Shown piece after piece: positions 18,921 through 27,170 of a stretch of 64,000 bases of DNA. The notes under the pieces were generated by a model. The model did no database searches. It was not told the DNA's origin and saw nothing but the letters and a program-made list of their open reading frames with translations. This stretch comes from Microcella alkaliphila (GTDB taxonomy: Bacteria; Actinomycetota; Actinomycetes; Actinomycetales; Microbacteriaceae): contig NZ_AP017315.1 in NCBI RefSeq assembly GCF_002355395.1, positions 1 to 64,000 on the forward strand, given 5' to 3'. Numbering within the stretch: the stretch's first letter is position 1; every line of letters begins with the position of its first letter. Both the position numbers and the translations under genes were made by a program.

Positions 18921-21900
18921 TCGGAGGTCGTCGCGCGTTCCGCGGCGAGCGCCGCCGCCTCGCGGGCGGCACGCTTCTCATCGCGACGTTCGCGCGCACC
19001 CTCGACGAGCCAGTACAGCGCCGGCAGCACAACGAGGGTCAGCAGCGTCGACGACACGAGTCCGCCGATCACGACGACGGCGAGCGGCTGCGAGATGAAG
19101 CCGGCCGTGCCGGTGATGCCGAGGCCGAGCGGCACGAGCGCGAAGATCGTGGCCGCCGCGGTCATCAGCACGGGGCGGAGTCGACGCACCGAGCCCTCGA
19201 TGACGGCCTGGCGCACCGTCATGCCGCCCTCGCGATACTGGTTGACGAGGTCGATGAGCACGATCGCGTTGGTGACGACGATGCCGATCAGCATGAGCAC
19301 GCCGACGAGCGACGGCACGCCGAGCGGAATGTCGGCGATGACCTGCAGGAGGATCGCGCCCGTCGCGGCGAACGGCACCGAAACGAGCAGGAGCAACGGC
19401 TGGCGGAGGCTCTTGAACGTCGCGACCAAGATCACGTAGGTGATGAGGAGGGCGACGAGCAGCGCCAGGCCGAGCTGCTGGAAGGCGTCGGCCTGCTGGG
19501 CGGCGACACCGCCCAGCTCGGCGCGGGCGCCGTCGGGCAGCTCGATGTCGTCGAGGGCCGTGGCCACCATGGCGGAGGCGCTTCCGATGTCCTGCGTCGA
19601 CGGGGTGATGCTGACGGTTGCACTGCGAATTCCCCGAATCGTGGTGATCGATTCGGGCCCGAGGGCCTCCTCGACGATCGCGACCTCGCTGAGCGCGAGC
19701 GGCCCGGTCGCGGTAGGTAGCGTGAAGTCGCGCAACTCGGCGATCGTGACGGGGGCATCGTCGTTCGGCAGGAAGATTTCGAGGGTCGTGTCACTGATGA
19801 CGACGTCGCCGACGGGCGCGGGGAACATCGCCTGCGCCACGAGACCGCCAATCGCCGCCTCGGTCAAGCCCACCTCGGCGGCGGCCACGCGATCGACCTC
19901 GATGGCGATGTACGGCTGCGTCTCGGACAGGTTGCTGGAAGCCTCGGCCGTCACCTCGAGATCGCGCACGGCGTCGAGCACGTCTTGGGCGGCCTCGCGC
20001 AACGCCTCCTGGTTCGGCGCGAAGATCTCGACGTCGATGGTCGACGACGCGAAGCCCTGGTCGGCGGAGCGCACCGTGATGTCGCCGACACCCTCGAGGG
20101 CGAACAGCCGGTCGCGCACCTCCTGCTGCAAGGCCACCTGGTCGGCACTCTCGTCGGTCGTGATGGAGTAGGTGATGTCGCTGCCACGGCCAAGGAAGCC
20201 GAAGATGCCGCCGCCCTGACCGATCGACGCCTGTACCGTCTCGATGCCCTCGATTTCGAAAAGCTCGTCCTCGACGACGGTGGCGGCCTCATCGAGACGC
20301 TCGAGGCTCGCCGAGGTGTCGACCACCTGGCTGACCGTCAGGGTGTTCTGACCGCTGTCGCCGATGAAGTTGGTCTGCAACTGGGTGGCGAGTGCGCCGG
20401 TGCCGCCGAGCACGAGCAGGGCGAGCAGCAGCGTCGCGACGGGACGGCGCACGCTGAACCGCAGGGCGGGCAGGTAGCCGCGCTGGAGGGGCGTCGGGTT
20501 CGCCGACTCCTCCTCGAAGGTCGTCGCCGGCGCGTGTGAGCCCGCCTTCGGGCCGCGCAGGAACCAATACGCGAGCACGGGCACGATCGTGAGCGCCGTG
20601 AACAACGAGGCGCCGAGGGCGATCGCCGTGGTCAACGCGAAGGGGCGGAACAGTTCACCCGTGATGTCGCCCACGAGCGCGAGCGGCAGGAACACCGCGA
20701 TCGTGATGAGGGTCGACGACGTGATGGCGGTGGCGACCTCGCGCACCCCGTTCTGAATCGCCTCCATGCGCTCTTCGCCGAGACCCATGTGCCGCTTGAT
20801 GTTCTCGACGACGACGATGGAGTCGTCGACGACGCGGCCGATCGAGATGGTGATGGCGCCGAGCGTGAGGATATTGATGGAGTACTCGGCCACCTGCATT
20901 CCGATGAAGGTCAACAGGATGGATGTCGGAATCGCGACGGCCGTCACGAGCGTCGAGCGCACCGACAGCAGGAACACCAGAATCACGATGACGGCGAACA
21001 CGAGGCCGAGTGAGCCCTCGATCGCGAGCGCCTCGATCGAACTCTCGATGAACGGCGCCTGGTCGAAGACGACGGTGAACTCGGTGCCCGAGCCGATGGC
21101 GGCGGCGATCGCCGGCAACGCGTTCTGCACGGCGCGGGAGACGTCGACGGTGTTGCCATCGGGCGTCTTCGTGATGCCGAGGGTGAGCGCGGGTTCGCCG
21201 TTGATACGCGACAGGTTGTCGACCGGGTTGCTGACGATGGCCACGTCGGCGACGTCGTCGATCGTCGTGACGACGAGAGTGCCCTCGGCCGTCACCTCAG
21301 GCTCGTCGGCGAGCAGGGGCACGGCGGCGAGCGCGTCCACGCTCTCGATGCGCACGCCCGTCAAGACGGCGAGGGTGCGGTCGTTCTCGGTGATGGTGCC
21401 GGCCGGCAGCAGCACACCGTAGGCGTCGAGGGCGTCGACGATGTCGGACCGGGTGAGCCCGCGCTCGGCGAGGGCGTCGTCGTCGACCGTCACCTCGACG
21501 CGGTCGCCGACCGCGCCGAATACGCTGACTTCGCGAACGCCCTCAATGTCGGTGAGCTCGGGCACCGCCTGAACGTCGAGCGCGGCGGCGAGCTCTCCTT
21601 CACTGAGGCCGCTCGTGACACCCACTTGCACGACCGGGAGGTCATCGATCGACCCCGTGATGACCTGCACGTCGGCGCTCGACGGCAGGTCGAGGCGATT
21701 GACGGCGAGCTGCACGCGCTGCTCGGCGCGCGCAATGTCGGTGCCGAAGGTGAACTGCGCGGTCACGATCGAGAACCCGGTCGATGACGTCGCATCGGAT
21801 GCCTCGAGGCCGTCGACCGCTTGAATCGCGTTCTCGATCGGCGTCGACACGTCTTGTTCGACCGCATCGGGGGCCGCCCCCGGGTACTGGCTGATGATCA

Positions 21901-22039
21901 GCACCTGCGGGAAGGCGATCGAGGGAATCAGTTCCTGCTTGAGGCTCGTCAGCGCGAGTCCGCCGAAGACGCCGACCACGATCGTGACGAGCGCGATGAG
22001 CGCCCGGTTGCGCAGGCTGAAGGCCGACAGCTGAAACAC
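18917..22039 (-). CDS. RND-family efflux permease (HAE1/AcrB-like)
   Basis: A 1040-residue transporter with the RND duplication: TM1 at the N-terminus (RNALIALVTIVVGVFGG), a large exterior loop, then TM2-6 containing GRVVDDSIVVVENIKRHMG (the TM4 segment with paired aspartates for proton relay). The pattern repeats in the second half (TNAIVLIDLVNQYREGG). No membrane fusion protein or outer-membrane partner is nearby, as expected for a Gram-positive, where such single-component RND pumps act in the plasma membrane. Substrate unknown. GTG 22039 has a CGGAG ribosome site. A GACCGATCGGTC palindrome lies upstream. Confidence 0.9.
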   Translation of the reverse strand: MFQLSAFSLRNRALIALVTIVVGVFGGLALTSLKQELIPSIAFPQVLIISQYPGAAPDAVEQDVSTPIENAIQAVDGLEASDATSSTGFSIVTAQFTFGTDIARAEQRVQLAVNRLDLPSSADVQVITGSIDDLPVVQVGVTSGLSEGELAAALDVQAVPELTDIEGVREVSVFGAVGDRVEVTVDDDALAERGLTRSDIVDALDAYGVLLPAGTITENDRTLAVLTGVRIESVDALAAVPLLADEPEVTAEGTLVVTTIDDVADVAIVSNPVDNLSRINGEPALTLGITKTPDGNTVDVSRAVQNALPAIAAAIGSGTEFTVVFDQAPFIESSIEALAIEGSLGLVFAVIVILVFLLSVRSTLVTAVAIPTSILLTFIGMQVAEYSINILTLGAITISIGRVVDDSIVVVENIKRHMGLGEERMEAIQNGVREVATAITSSTLITIAVFLPLALVGDITGELFRPFALTTAIALGASLFTALTIVPVLAYWFLRGPKAGSHAPATTFEEESANPTPLQRGYLPALRFSVRRPVATLLLALLVLGGTGALATQLQTNFIGDSGQNTLTVSQVVDTSASLERLDEAATVVEDELFEIEGIETVQASIGQGGGIFGFLGRGSDITYSITTDESADQVALQQEVRDRLFALEGVGDITVRSADQGFASSTIDVEIFAPNQEALREAAQDVLDAVRDLEVTAEASSNLSETQPYIAIEVDRVAAAEVGLTEAAIGGLVAQAMFPAPVGDVVISDTTLEIFLPNDDAPVTIAELRDFTLPTATGPLALSEVAIVEEALGPESITTIRGIRSATVSITPSTQDIGSASAMVATALDDIELPDGARAELGGVAAQQADAFQQLGLALLVALLITYVILVATFKSLRQPLLLLVSVPFAATGAILLQVIADIPLGVPSLVGVLMLIGIVVTNAIVLIDLVNQYREGGMTVRQAVIEGSVRRLRPVLMTAAATIFALVPLGLGITGTAGFISQPLAVVVIGGLVSSTLLTLVVLPALYWLVEGARERRDEKRAAREAAALAAERATTSD

Positions 22040-22145
22040 GGGCGACTCCGGGTGAGGCGAAAAGGGGTGGTGGCAGGGATTGCGTCATGCGAAGAGCCGC
22101 ATGCAATGCTCGTCAGCATCCCAGCAGTTACTGGACATTGCCAAA

Positions 22146-22167
22146 GCGGCGCGTGAGTGCGCGCCGC
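22146..22167 (-). terminator. Hairpin downstream of the MocR regulator gene
   Basis: GCGGCGCG (22146-22153) pairs perfectly with CGCGCCGC (22160-22167) around a TGAGTG loop, 45 bases after the MocR-type gene stop. On the minus strand it is followed by CTTTGG, a poor T-run, so termination may be partial. The alternative is a leader structure for the RND gene. Confidence 0.45.
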
Positions 22168-22173
22168 GAATTC

Positions 22174-22185
22174 GACCGATCGGTC
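22174..22185. promoter_or_regulatory. GACCGATCGGTC palindrome, TetR-like operator
   Basis: A perfect 12-bp palindrome lies 135 bases upstream of the RND exporter start, in the gap between it and the upstream MocR-type gene. The sequence looks like a TetR-family operator, and efflux pumps are commonly so controlled. No TetR gene lies in the window, so the regulator would act from elsewhere. Confidence 0.45.
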
Positions 22186-22211
22186 AGTGGTCCTTGCGCC
22201 CGGCGTGCCGC

Positions 22212-23651
22212 CTACACGACCGCATCGACGAGGGCGTCGCTCGTCGCCGGGCGGTGCGAACCGCTGTCGAGTCGCTGCCAGGCGCGCTCGAGCCCGTCAA
22301 CCGCGCGGCGAATCAGCGGCTCGGGGTAGCAGAACGGCAGGCGCACATAGCGTTCGAAGGCGCCGTCGACGCTGAAGCGGGGGCCGGCGCCGATTTGGAC
22401 GCCTTCTGCCCGCGCGACGAGGGCGAGTTCGCTCGCGACAGGGCGGCCGAGGTTCGTCCAGAGCACGAGCCCGCCCTCGATCTGCGGCAGCCGCCAGTCG
22501 GGCAGCTGGGCGGCGAGCAACTCGCGCAAAAGCGCCTCCCCGCTGCGCAGCTGCGCACGCCGCTCGCCGACCAACTCGTCGTAGCGCGGCAAGAGTTCGA
22601 GCAGGAGAAGCTGCTCCAGGGTCGGCGAGCCCAGGTCGCCGGGCGGGCGGGCGCGAGCAAGTTCGGCGATGGTGTCGCGGTCAGCGCGGATCCAGCCGAG
22701 GCGAATGCCGCCCCAGACGCTCTTTCCGACCGAGCCGACCGTGATGATGCGGGGGCTGTGCACGGCCATGGGCTGACGGCTCACGCCGTCGACGGCAAGG
22801 TCGGCCATCGTCTCGTCGACGATCAGCCGCGTACCGTGGCGGTCGGCGAGCGCCGAAACCCGAGCACGCTGCTCGTCGGGCATGATGCGGCCCGTCGGGT
22901 TGTGCACGTCGGGCATGAGGTAGGCGAGGCTCGGCGCCGAGCGGGGAAAGAGCTGGGCGAGGGCATCGTCATCCCACCCGGCATCGGCGCTGACGGGCAC
23001 CCCGACCAGTCGCGCTCCGGCCGCGGTCAACGCTTCGAGCGCGTGCGGGTAGCTCGGGTTCTCCACGAGGGCACGGTCGCCGCGGCCGATGAGTGCGGTC
23101 GCGATCAGCGCGATGGCGTGCTGCGCGCCGAGGGTGATCAACATCTGATCGGGCGATGTCGGAAGCCCGCGGGCGGTGTAACGGTCGGCGAGCGCCGCGC
23201 GCAGCTCGTCGAGGCCGAATAGGTCGAAGCCGGCGAGGCCGAGGTGGTGAGGCAGCCGCTGTACCGCGGCGGCTGCCGCGTCGACGACAGCGGGCAGGGC
23301 GGGCAGCGTCGCCTTGGAGAAGTCGAGGAGGTCGGGGCGGTCGACGATGTCGAAGGCGGGCACATCCCCGGCGGGAAGGGACGCCACACTGCCGGAGCCG
23401 CGTCGGCTGACGAGGTATCCCAGCTCGCGGAGGCGGGCGTAGGCCGCCGCCACCGTGGTTCGGCTGACGCCTTCATGGTCGGCGAGCTGCCGCTCGGCCG
23501 GGAGGCGCGCGCCGAGTGCGATGCGACCGTCGAGGATCAGCAGGCGGACCCGGTCGGACAGAGCGTGCGCGAGCGTGCCGCTGTGCGCTCGCCAGTCGCC
23601 GAGTTGGGCGCTGAGCGCGCGGGCGGTGAGAGTGGTCGTCACGGTCGCCAT
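22212..23651 (-). CDS. MocR-type regulator (GntR HTH plus aminotransferase domain)
   Basis: A 479-residue protein from ATG 23651. Residues about 10-75 are a GntR winged helix (LAHALSDRVRLLILDGRIALG, RLPAERQLADHEGVSRTTVAAAYARLRELGYL). The rest is a fold-type I aminotransferase domain with the PLP lysine in TVGSVGKSVWGG. MocR regulators sense PLP or amino compounds through this domain. It is divergent from a YczE-family membrane protein gene 61 bases away; this pairing recurs in actinobacteria and suggests it controls that gene. The shared spacer holds the ATTGGCCT...AGGCCAAT inverted repeat. Confidence 0.9.
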   Translation of the reverse strand: MATVTTTLTARALSAQLGDWRAHSGTLAHALSDRVRLLILDGRIALGARLPAERQLADHEGVSRTTVAAAYARLRELGYLVSRRGSGSVASLPAGDVPAFDIVDRPDLLDFSKATLPALPAVVDAAAAAVQRLPHHLGLAGFDLFGLDELRAALADRYTARGLPTSPDQMLITLGAQHAIALIATALIGRGDRALVENPSYPHALEALTAAGARLVGVPVSADAGWDDDALAQLFPRSAPSLAYLMPDVHNPTGRIMPDEQRARVSALADRHGTRLIVDETMADLAVDGVSRQPMAVHSPRIITVGSVGKSVWGGIRLGWIRADRDTIAELARARPPGDLGSPTLEQLLLLELLPRYDELVGERRAQLRSGEALLRELLAAQLPDWRLPQIEGGLVLWTNLGRPVASELALVARAEGVQIGAGPRFSVDGAFERYVRLPFCYPEPLIRRAVDGLERAWQRLDSGSHRPATSDALVDAVV

Positions 23652-23668
23652 GTGGCCACGATAGCGCG

Positions 23669-23693
23669 ATTGGCCTCTTGTGAACAGGCCAAT
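23669..23693. promoter_or_regulatory. ATTGGCCT-N9-AGGCCAAT operator in divergent promoter
   Basis: Two 8-base arms (23669-23676 and 23686-23693) form a perfect inverted repeat in the 61-base spacer between the MocR-type regulator and the YczE-type gene. A candidate -10 (AATACT, 23691-23696) for the rightward gene overlaps the right arm, so a bound dimer would affect initiation directly. A GTGGCCAC palindrome (23652-23659) touches the regulator start and may be a second site. Confidence 0.6.
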
Positions 23694-23712
23694 ACTGCTG
23701 TGGACTGGGCGC

Positions 23713-24411
23713 ATGACCTCGACGACCGCAGCGACGACCCCCGCGCGCCCCGTGCATCCGGTGCGCCGCTGGTCGCAGTTGCTCGTCGGCTTGGTGCTCT
23801 ACGGCGTCGCGATCGGGCTCATGATCAGCGGCAACGTGGGCCTCGACCCGTGGACGGTCTTCGCGCAGGGGTGGTCACGCACCGTCGGTATTCCGATTGG
23901 CATCATGACGGTACTGATTGGCATTGGCGTGCTGCTGCTCTGGATCCCGCTAAAGCAGCGCCCCGGTATCGGCACGGTGCTGAACGTCATCGTGATCGGC
24001 CCCGTCATCGACCTGACACTGCTCGTGGTCGACACCCCCGATGCGCTCATCGCGCGCTGGGTGGTGTTCCTCGGCGGGCTGGCGCTGCTGGCCCTCGCGA
24101 CCGGGCTGTACTTCGGCGCCGGTTTCGGCCCAGGGCCCCGCGACGGCCTCATGACCGGCGCGCACGCGCGGTTCGGCTGGCCCGTCTGGGCGGTCCGCAC
24201 GGGCGTCGAGGTCACCGTGCTGGCCACCGGCTGGATGCTCGGGGGCACGGTTGGGCTCGGAACGGTCGCCTTCGCCCTGCTCATCGGCCCCATGGTCGGC
24301 GTCACGCTCGCGCGCCTGCGCCTGCCGGAGGCGCCCCGCCGACAGCGCGGAAGCGTGCGCAGCACGGACGCGAGTCACCCCGTGCCCGGCGGGACGGGAG
24401 GGGGCGCATGA
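23713..24411 (+). CDS. YczE/YyaS/YitT-type membrane protein
   Basis: A 232-residue protein with about five membrane helices. Typical family text includes LYGVAIGLMISGNVGLDPWTV (about 36-56) and FGAGFGPGPRDGLMTGAH (about 136-153), each with a conserved Gly/Asp-rich turn. Function is unknown; members are thought to be small transporters and are often divergent from MocR regulators, as here. ATG 23713 lies just beyond the operator. The stop overlaps the next small gene by ATGA. Confidence 0.8.
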   Translation: MTSTTAATTPARPVHPVRRWSQLLVGLVLYGVAIGLMISGNVGLDPWTVFAQGWSRTVGIPIGIMTVLIGIGVLLLWIPLKQRPGIGTVLNVIVIGPVIDLTLLVVDTPDALIARWVVFLGGLALLALATGLYFGAGFGPGPRDGLMTGAHARFGWPVWAVRTGVEVTVLATGWMLGGTVGLGTVAFALLIGPMVGVTLARLRLPEAPRRQRGSVRSTDASHPVPGGTGGGA

Positions 24412-24515
24412 CGGTCCTCATTGCACTCGCGGCCCTCAGCACGTGGGCGATCGTCGCGACGATCGAGTTGGTTGGTCGGGACGGCTACGGGCGCATCCCC
24501 GCGCGCACCGGCTAG
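24408..24515 (+). CDS. 35-residue single-span membrane protein
   Basis: The ATG overlaps the stop of the YczE-type gene (ATGA at 24408-24411), giving translational coupling. The product has one hydrophobic helix (LIALAALSTWAIVATIELV) followed by the charged end RDGYGRIPARTG. Small proteins with a helix and an RDGYxRIP tail recur in related actinobacteria, which argues that it is real. A tight terminator follows within 100 bases, so it is the last gene of the unit. Function unknown. Confidence 0.6.
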   Translation: MTVLIALAALSTWAIVATIELVGRDGYGRIPARTG

Positions 24516-24576
24516 CATCCAGTCTCCGCCGCGGGGTGCTCCGCGCGGCGGGCGACCCGGTTCAGGCGGGTCGCAC

Positions 24577-24620
24577 CCGGCGGGGGTGAGGGTTCCAGGC
24601 CTCACCCCCGCCGGTCTTTT
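24577..24620 (+). terminator. Rho-independent terminator
   Basis: A 15-bp perfect stem (24577-24591 with 24600-24614), loop GTTCCAGG, is followed directly by TCTTTT. Two weaker hairpins lie just before it, including CGACCCG/CGGGTCG. This closes the YczE-type operon and insulates the following PadR-controlled promoter. Confidence 0.9.
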
Positions 24621-24646
24621 CGCGCGACCCTTGCGCGGGATCAAAA

Positions 24647-24685
24647 CGCGATATATCGTGTCTTGCACGGACGCGATATATCGCG
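24647..24685. promoter_or_regulatory. Twin CGCGATATATCGCG operators
   Basis: The perfect 14-bp palindrome CGCGATATATCGCG (24672-24685) is preceded 25 bp centre to centre by a near copy, ACGCGATATATCGTGT (24646-24661). They stand out as AT islands in GC-rich DNA, 40-80 bases upstream of the DUF4097 gene. The operon also encodes a PadR regulator, so autorepression by a PadR dimer is the simple reading. Confidence 0.7.
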
Positions 24686-24725
24686 AGATGAGCATCCCGA
24701 GTGGGACCGCCGAAAGGAGCCGCGC

Positions 24726-25532
24726 ATGGCGCAAGAAACCTGGATCGTCAGCGATCCGACCACGATCGACCTCGAGCTCGTGCGCAGTGTCAAGGTGGGC
24801 CTCATCGGAGGGCAGGTGGACATCGTCGCCCACGACGAGCCCGGCGCGCGCATCGAGGTGCACGGCGTCACCGGCCGCGACCTGAAGATCGCACTCGACG
24901 GCGACCGGCTGGTCGTCGACCACCTCGACAAGCGCTGGACCGAGTTTCTCGACATGTTCCGCAGCTACCGCGGGTCGTCAAAGGCCGAGGTCAGCATTCT
25001 CGTTCCACGCAGTGCCGCCCTCACGTTCGGCGTCGTGACGGCGACCGCGCTGATCAGCGGCTTGCACTCCGACGTGGCGGTCAGCACGGTCAGCGGCGAC
25101 GTCGTCGTCGACGGCGTCGCCGGCGACCTCAGCGTCAACGCCGTCAGCGGCGAAGTGTCGGTGCGCGGCCACCACGGCGACGTGTCGGCGAAGACCGTGT
25201 CGGGTGACCTGACGGTCAGCGGCGAGGTGTTCCGGTTCCGGGGCAACACCGTCTCGGGCGACACCGTCGTCGACCTGCACGGGCTACCCGACATGGTCTC
25301 GCAGAAGAGCGTCAGCGGCGACCTCACCGTGCGCCTCGATGCGGGCGTGCCCACGCAGTACCGCATCACCACGCTGTCGGGCGCGCTACAACTCGACGAT
25401 GCGCGCGTCACCGGCGTGCGGGGGCAGTACGAGGGCCGCTTCGGCGAGCTGCACGGGCGCTTCACCGAGGTGGTGGCGAGCACCGTGTCGGGCGACGTGT
25501 CGGTCGTGCACGCGGAGCGGGTCGCGTCGTGA
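24726..25532 (+). CDS. DUF4097 beta-strand repeat protein
   Basis: A 268-residue protein from ATG 24726 behind an AAAGGAG site. From residue about 100 it is built of short repeats centred on the phrase TVSGD or AVSGE (for example STVSGDVVVDG, KTVSGDLTVSG, NTVSGDTVVDL, KSVSGDLTVRL), the DUF4097/DUF4098 pattern that folds as a right-handed beta helix. No signal peptide or membrane segment is seen, so it appears cytoplasmic. Its stop overlaps the PadR start by GTGA. Such proteins are often paired with PadR regulators; the biochemical role is not known. Confidence 0.82.
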   Translation: MAQETWIVSDPTTIDLELVRSVKVGLIGGQVDIVAHDEPGARIEVHGVTGRDLKIALDGDRLVVDHLDKRWTEFLDMFRSYRGSSKAEVSILVPRSAALTFGVVTATALISGLHSDVAVSTVSGDVVVDGVAGDLSVNAVSGEVSVRGHHGDVSAKTVSGDLTVSGEVFRFRGNTVSGDTVVDLHGLPDMVSQKSVSGDLTVRLDAGVPTQYRITTLSGALQLDDARVTGVRGQYEGRFGELHGRFTEVVASTVSGDVSVVHAERVAS

Positions 25533-26227
25533 CCCCGCCCGTCTTCGGCCACGGCCACCTGCGCCTCTACCTGCTGTCGGTGCTCGAGGAGCGCGACATG
25601 CACGGCTACGAGATCATCCAGGCCATCAGCGACCGGTTCGGTGGCACCTACGTGCCGTCGGCCGGCACGATCTATCCGCGGCTCGCGAAGCTCGAGGCGG
25701 AGGGCCTCGTCACGAAGGCCGACGCCGACGGACGTCGCACCGTCTACTCCCTGACGGGCGCGGGTCGCGCCGAACTCGACGCGCGCCGGGCTGAGCTCGA
25801 CTCGATCGAGGAGGGGGTGGGCGACAGTGTGCGTCGCCTCGCCGACGAGGTGCGGGCATCCGTGTCTGACGCGATGGCAAGCCTGCGCGCCGAACTCGCC
25901 GCAGCGGCGCGCGACGCCCGCGACGACGCGCGCGGCGCAGCGTCGGCGGCGAACGACCAGGCGCGGGATGCGCGGCGCGCGGCGGACGCGCCCGACGCGC
26001 CCCGCGCATCCACGACACCGCCGCCGAGCGGCACGACGGAGGTGCGCTCCGAGTCGCGGGCGCAGCTGGCCCGGGCTGAGGCGCTGCTCGCCGACTTCCG
26101 TCAGGAGGTGCGGGCTGACCTGCGTCGCGCGATCGCGGCCGGACGCCCGCTAGACGCGGCCGCCGTCGACGCGCTCGCGGCGGGGCTCACGTCGCTGCGC
26201 GCCGACCTCGGAGCTCAGCTGCCCTAG
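25529..26227 (+). CDS. PadR-family transcriptional regulator
   Basis: A 232-residue regulator starting at GTG 25529, which overlaps the DUF4097 stop. The PadR winged helix occupies residues 1 to about 90: LRLYLLSVLEERDMHGYEIIQAI, GTIYPRLAKLEAEGLV and GRRTVYSLTGAGRAEL. The rest is a long Ala/Arg/Asp-rich helical region, likely coiled coil and longer than in typical PadR proteins, for dimerisation. It probably represses its own operon through the twin palindromes upstream. Confidence 0.88.
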   Translation: MTPPVFGHGHLRLYLLSVLEERDMHGYEIIQAISDRFGGTYVPSAGTIYPRLAKLEAEGLVTKADADGRRTVYSLTGAGRAELDARRAELDSIEEGVGDSVRRLADEVRASVSDAMASLRAELAAAARDARDDARGAASAANDQARDARRAADAPDAPRASTTPPPSGTTEVRSESRAQLARAEALLADFRQEVRADLRRAIAAGRPLDAAAVDALAAGLTSLRADLGAQLP

Positions 26228-26239
26228 CCGCCGGCGCGC

Positions 26240-26896
26240 TTAGTCGCCCGCGGCCCACTCGACGGGCAGGTAGAGGTCTTGCACCCGGTCGGCGGTGGCG
26301 GTGTGGTCGTTGCGCGTGTAGATGCCGCATTCGACGACTGCGCAGTCGACGGCGTCGTCGGCGGGGGGCCCGACGAGCAGGTAGGCGGTGAACGAGCCGG
26401 AGTCGCGGTCATCGAAGGCGCGCGCGCCGAAGATGCGCCAGGCGAACTCGTTGTTGATCCAGTTGGAGGGCGCCCACTGCACGCTGCCCTCTTCGAGTTC
26501 GTCTTCGGTCTGGTCGGGCACGCCGCCGAGGCAGGGGCCGGGGCGCCCGTCGAGTTGGGCCGGGATCGCGCAAATGGCGACGTAGATGCCCCGGTTCGGC
26601 ACATAGCCCTCACCGGTCACGACAATGCGGTCGCCTTCGGCGATCGCGGCGAGATCGACGGCGCCGCCTGATTCGCTCGCCGCGCTGAGCGTGCGCGTCA
26701 GCCCGTCGTCGCCGGTGGCCGTCACCGTGGTGGGGAATCCGTCGACTCGGGCCTGACCGCTCGACCCCTGCGGCTCGTGGAAAAGGATCGGCAGCGCGAC
26801 CGACGCCACGAGGCCGCCCAGGGCAAGCGCGACGACGCCGGTGATGAGCCACCCCCACCGCACGGGTCGGCGGCGAGGCGGGCGGTCCGAGCGCAT
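26240..26896 (-). CDS. Membrane-anchored neocarzinostatin-like domain protein
   Basis: A 218-residue protein. A basic N-terminus (RPPRRRPVR) and one hydrophobic helix (about 13-38) anchor an exported domain. That domain has two cysteine pairs: Cys109/Cys122 (ICAIPAQLDGRPGPCLGG) and Cys185/Cys190 (VDCAVVECGIYTRNDHT), followed by DRVQDLYLPVEWA. Spacing and surrounding text match the two disulfides of the neocarzinostatin immunoglobulin-like fold, seen in actinobacterial apoproteins and in domains beside HtaA-type haem proteins. There is no sign of an enediyne cluster, so ligand carriage or a structural wall role is more likely. The fold call is from pattern memory. Confidence 0.6.
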   Translation of the reverse strand: MRSDRPPRRRPVRWGWLITGVVALALGGLVASVALPILFHEPQGSSGQARVDGFPTTVTATGDDGLTRTLSAASESGGAVDLAAIAEGDRIVVTGEGYVPNRGIYVAICAIPAQLDGRPGPCLGGVPDQTEDELEEGSVQWAPSNWINNEFAWRIFGARAFDDRDSGSFTAYLLVGPPADDAVDCAVVECGIYTRNDHTATADRVQDLYLPVEWAAGD

Positions 26897-26947
26897 ATCG
26901 CCAGTCTACGAGGTGGGCTGCCGCGCGTGGCTAGGCTCGGCAGCATC

Positions 26948-27170
26948 ATGGATGCTGGCCCTCCGCGCCCGACGACGGCCCACCCGCTGTCGCCCGCAAC
27001 GGTGCTGGCTGTGCTGGTGGGTGGATTCGTCGGCACCGCTCTGCGGCTCGGTGCTGACCGTTGTCCTGTCTCTGACCCTCGGTCTCGGCGCAGCTGTCGC
27101 GGGCATCGCGCTTGGCCGTCGCCTGCGCCCCGACGGCTCGACGCCTCTCACCGACGGGAGCGACGAGTGA
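26948..27170 (+). pseudogene. crcB: crcB remnant (internal deletion with frameshift)
   Basis: From ATG 26948 the frame reads like a CrcB N-terminus (LAVLVGGFVGTALRLG). It then abruptly loses sense near 27050, while another frame picks up a CrcB C-terminus (VLTVVLSLTLGLGAAVAGIALGRRL) ending at TGA 27168-27170. The whole middle of the protein (the NxxGS and GGxTTFST regions, roughly 60-70 residues) is missing. The remnant end still overlaps the start of the intact crcB by GTGA. So an original crcB1-crcB2 tandem has lost its first gene. Confidence 0.75.

Noticed and set aside
26897..26947. Fluoride riboswitch ahead of the crcB pair
   Set aside because: The 51-base spacer is too short and lacks the conserved fluoride riboswitch core.
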